Below are positions 59,040 through 59,068 of a stretch of DNA of 59,068 bases, one piece after another. Numbering within the stretch: the first letter of the stretch is position 1; each line of letters starts with the position of its first letter. The stretch comes from Dehalococcoidia bacterium (lineage in GTDB: Bacteria; Chloroflexota; Dehalococcoidia; Lucifugimonadales; UBA1123): NCBI GenBank assembly GCA_009838465.1, contig VXRN01000055.1, positions 1 to 59,068 of the forward strand, written 5' to 3'. Under the pieces are notes generated by a model, which did no database searches, was not told the origin of the DNA, and saw only the letters and a program-made list of their open reading frames with translations. Both the position numbers and the translations under genes were made by a program.

Positions 59040-59068
59040 TGGGAGACAATCTCATATGTCCATTGCAG

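Overview
The window looks like a chromosomal contig from an uncultured Chloroflexota bacterium, most likely a Dehalococcoidia/SAR202-type lineage. This is inferred from gene content: a stand-alone DUF5679 zinc-ribbon protein, a UGSC-family selenoprotein, an enolase-superfamily (mandelate racemase-like) gene, a reductive-dehalogenase-like Fe-S protein, a T-box in front of ilvB, and family-type rpoB and rpoC. A marker-gene phylogeny would be needed to confirm it. Coding DNA is mostly G+C rich. The stretch at about 24.1-30.3 kb is visibly more A/T rich.

Layout. 0.3-6.4 kb: an MFS transporter, two tandem NCS2 permeases with a fused C-terminal GHKL-like domain, and ribF. 6.7-14.2 kb: a DUF5679 protein, then an extracytoplasmic set with a copper/cytochrome flavour. 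This set holds a polytopic membrane protein with a Cys cluster, a His-rich secreted protein, a membrane-anchored beta-sandwich protein, a duplicated GEGHAH-repeat protein, a peroxiredoxin-like lipoprotein with an in-frame UGA, and a CopC-CopD-cytochrome c fusion. 14.3-24.1 kb: an MBL-fold hydrolase, an MFS transporter, tRNA-Val, a UGSC protein with an in-frame UGA, a NupC-type nucleoside transporter, a lipoprotein with six tandem Cache-like repeats, and an ornithine cyclodeaminase homologue. 24.2-30.3 kb: a defence-like cassette (Vsr nuclease, GHKL ATPase, two unknown proteins, C5 DNA methyltransferase) preceded by a helically phased array of CAGGTGA heptamers and closed by a terminator. 30.5-35.0 kb: a large coiled-coil protein, a membrane coiled-coil protein, a zinc-type dehydrogenase, a DsbA/FrnE-like protein with an in-frame UGA, and a small hypothetical protein. 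35.3-43.4 kb: rpoB and rpoC. 43.7-50.8 kb: a T-box-controlled branched-chain amino acid operon (ilvB-ilvN-ilvC-leader ORF-leuA-leuC). 50.9-59.0 kb: a mandelate racemase-like enzyme, a reductive-dehalogenase-like protein, a Uma2-type nuclease, a D-aminoacylase-like amidohydrolase, surE with a small partner, a FIST protein and a hypothetical protein.

The most notable observation is that three separate genes (11098-11682, 16941-18581 and 34616-33981 on the minus strand) are each interrupted by one in-frame TGA at the family's redox-active cysteine. Each TGA is followed by a perfect hairpin whose apical loop starts 19-21 nt later and has a G as its first or second base, which fits the bacterial SECIS rule. 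Ordinary gene calling would split or truncate all three. The organism should therefore have selA, selB, selC and selD, none of which lies in this window. The other main candidate for an undescribed system is the Vsr/GHKL/methyltransferase cassette with its phased operator-like array.

Intergenic regions carry several repeat families: a CTCTCCC/GGGAGAG inverted repeat, CCCCGTA/TACGGGG, CTTCGACARGCTC, an AAGGGTGAAGGCTCAGCCTTC palindrome, and an AACTGATAACTGAAAAC A-rich motif. Several of these create false N-terminal extensions, and starts were chosen to avoid them.
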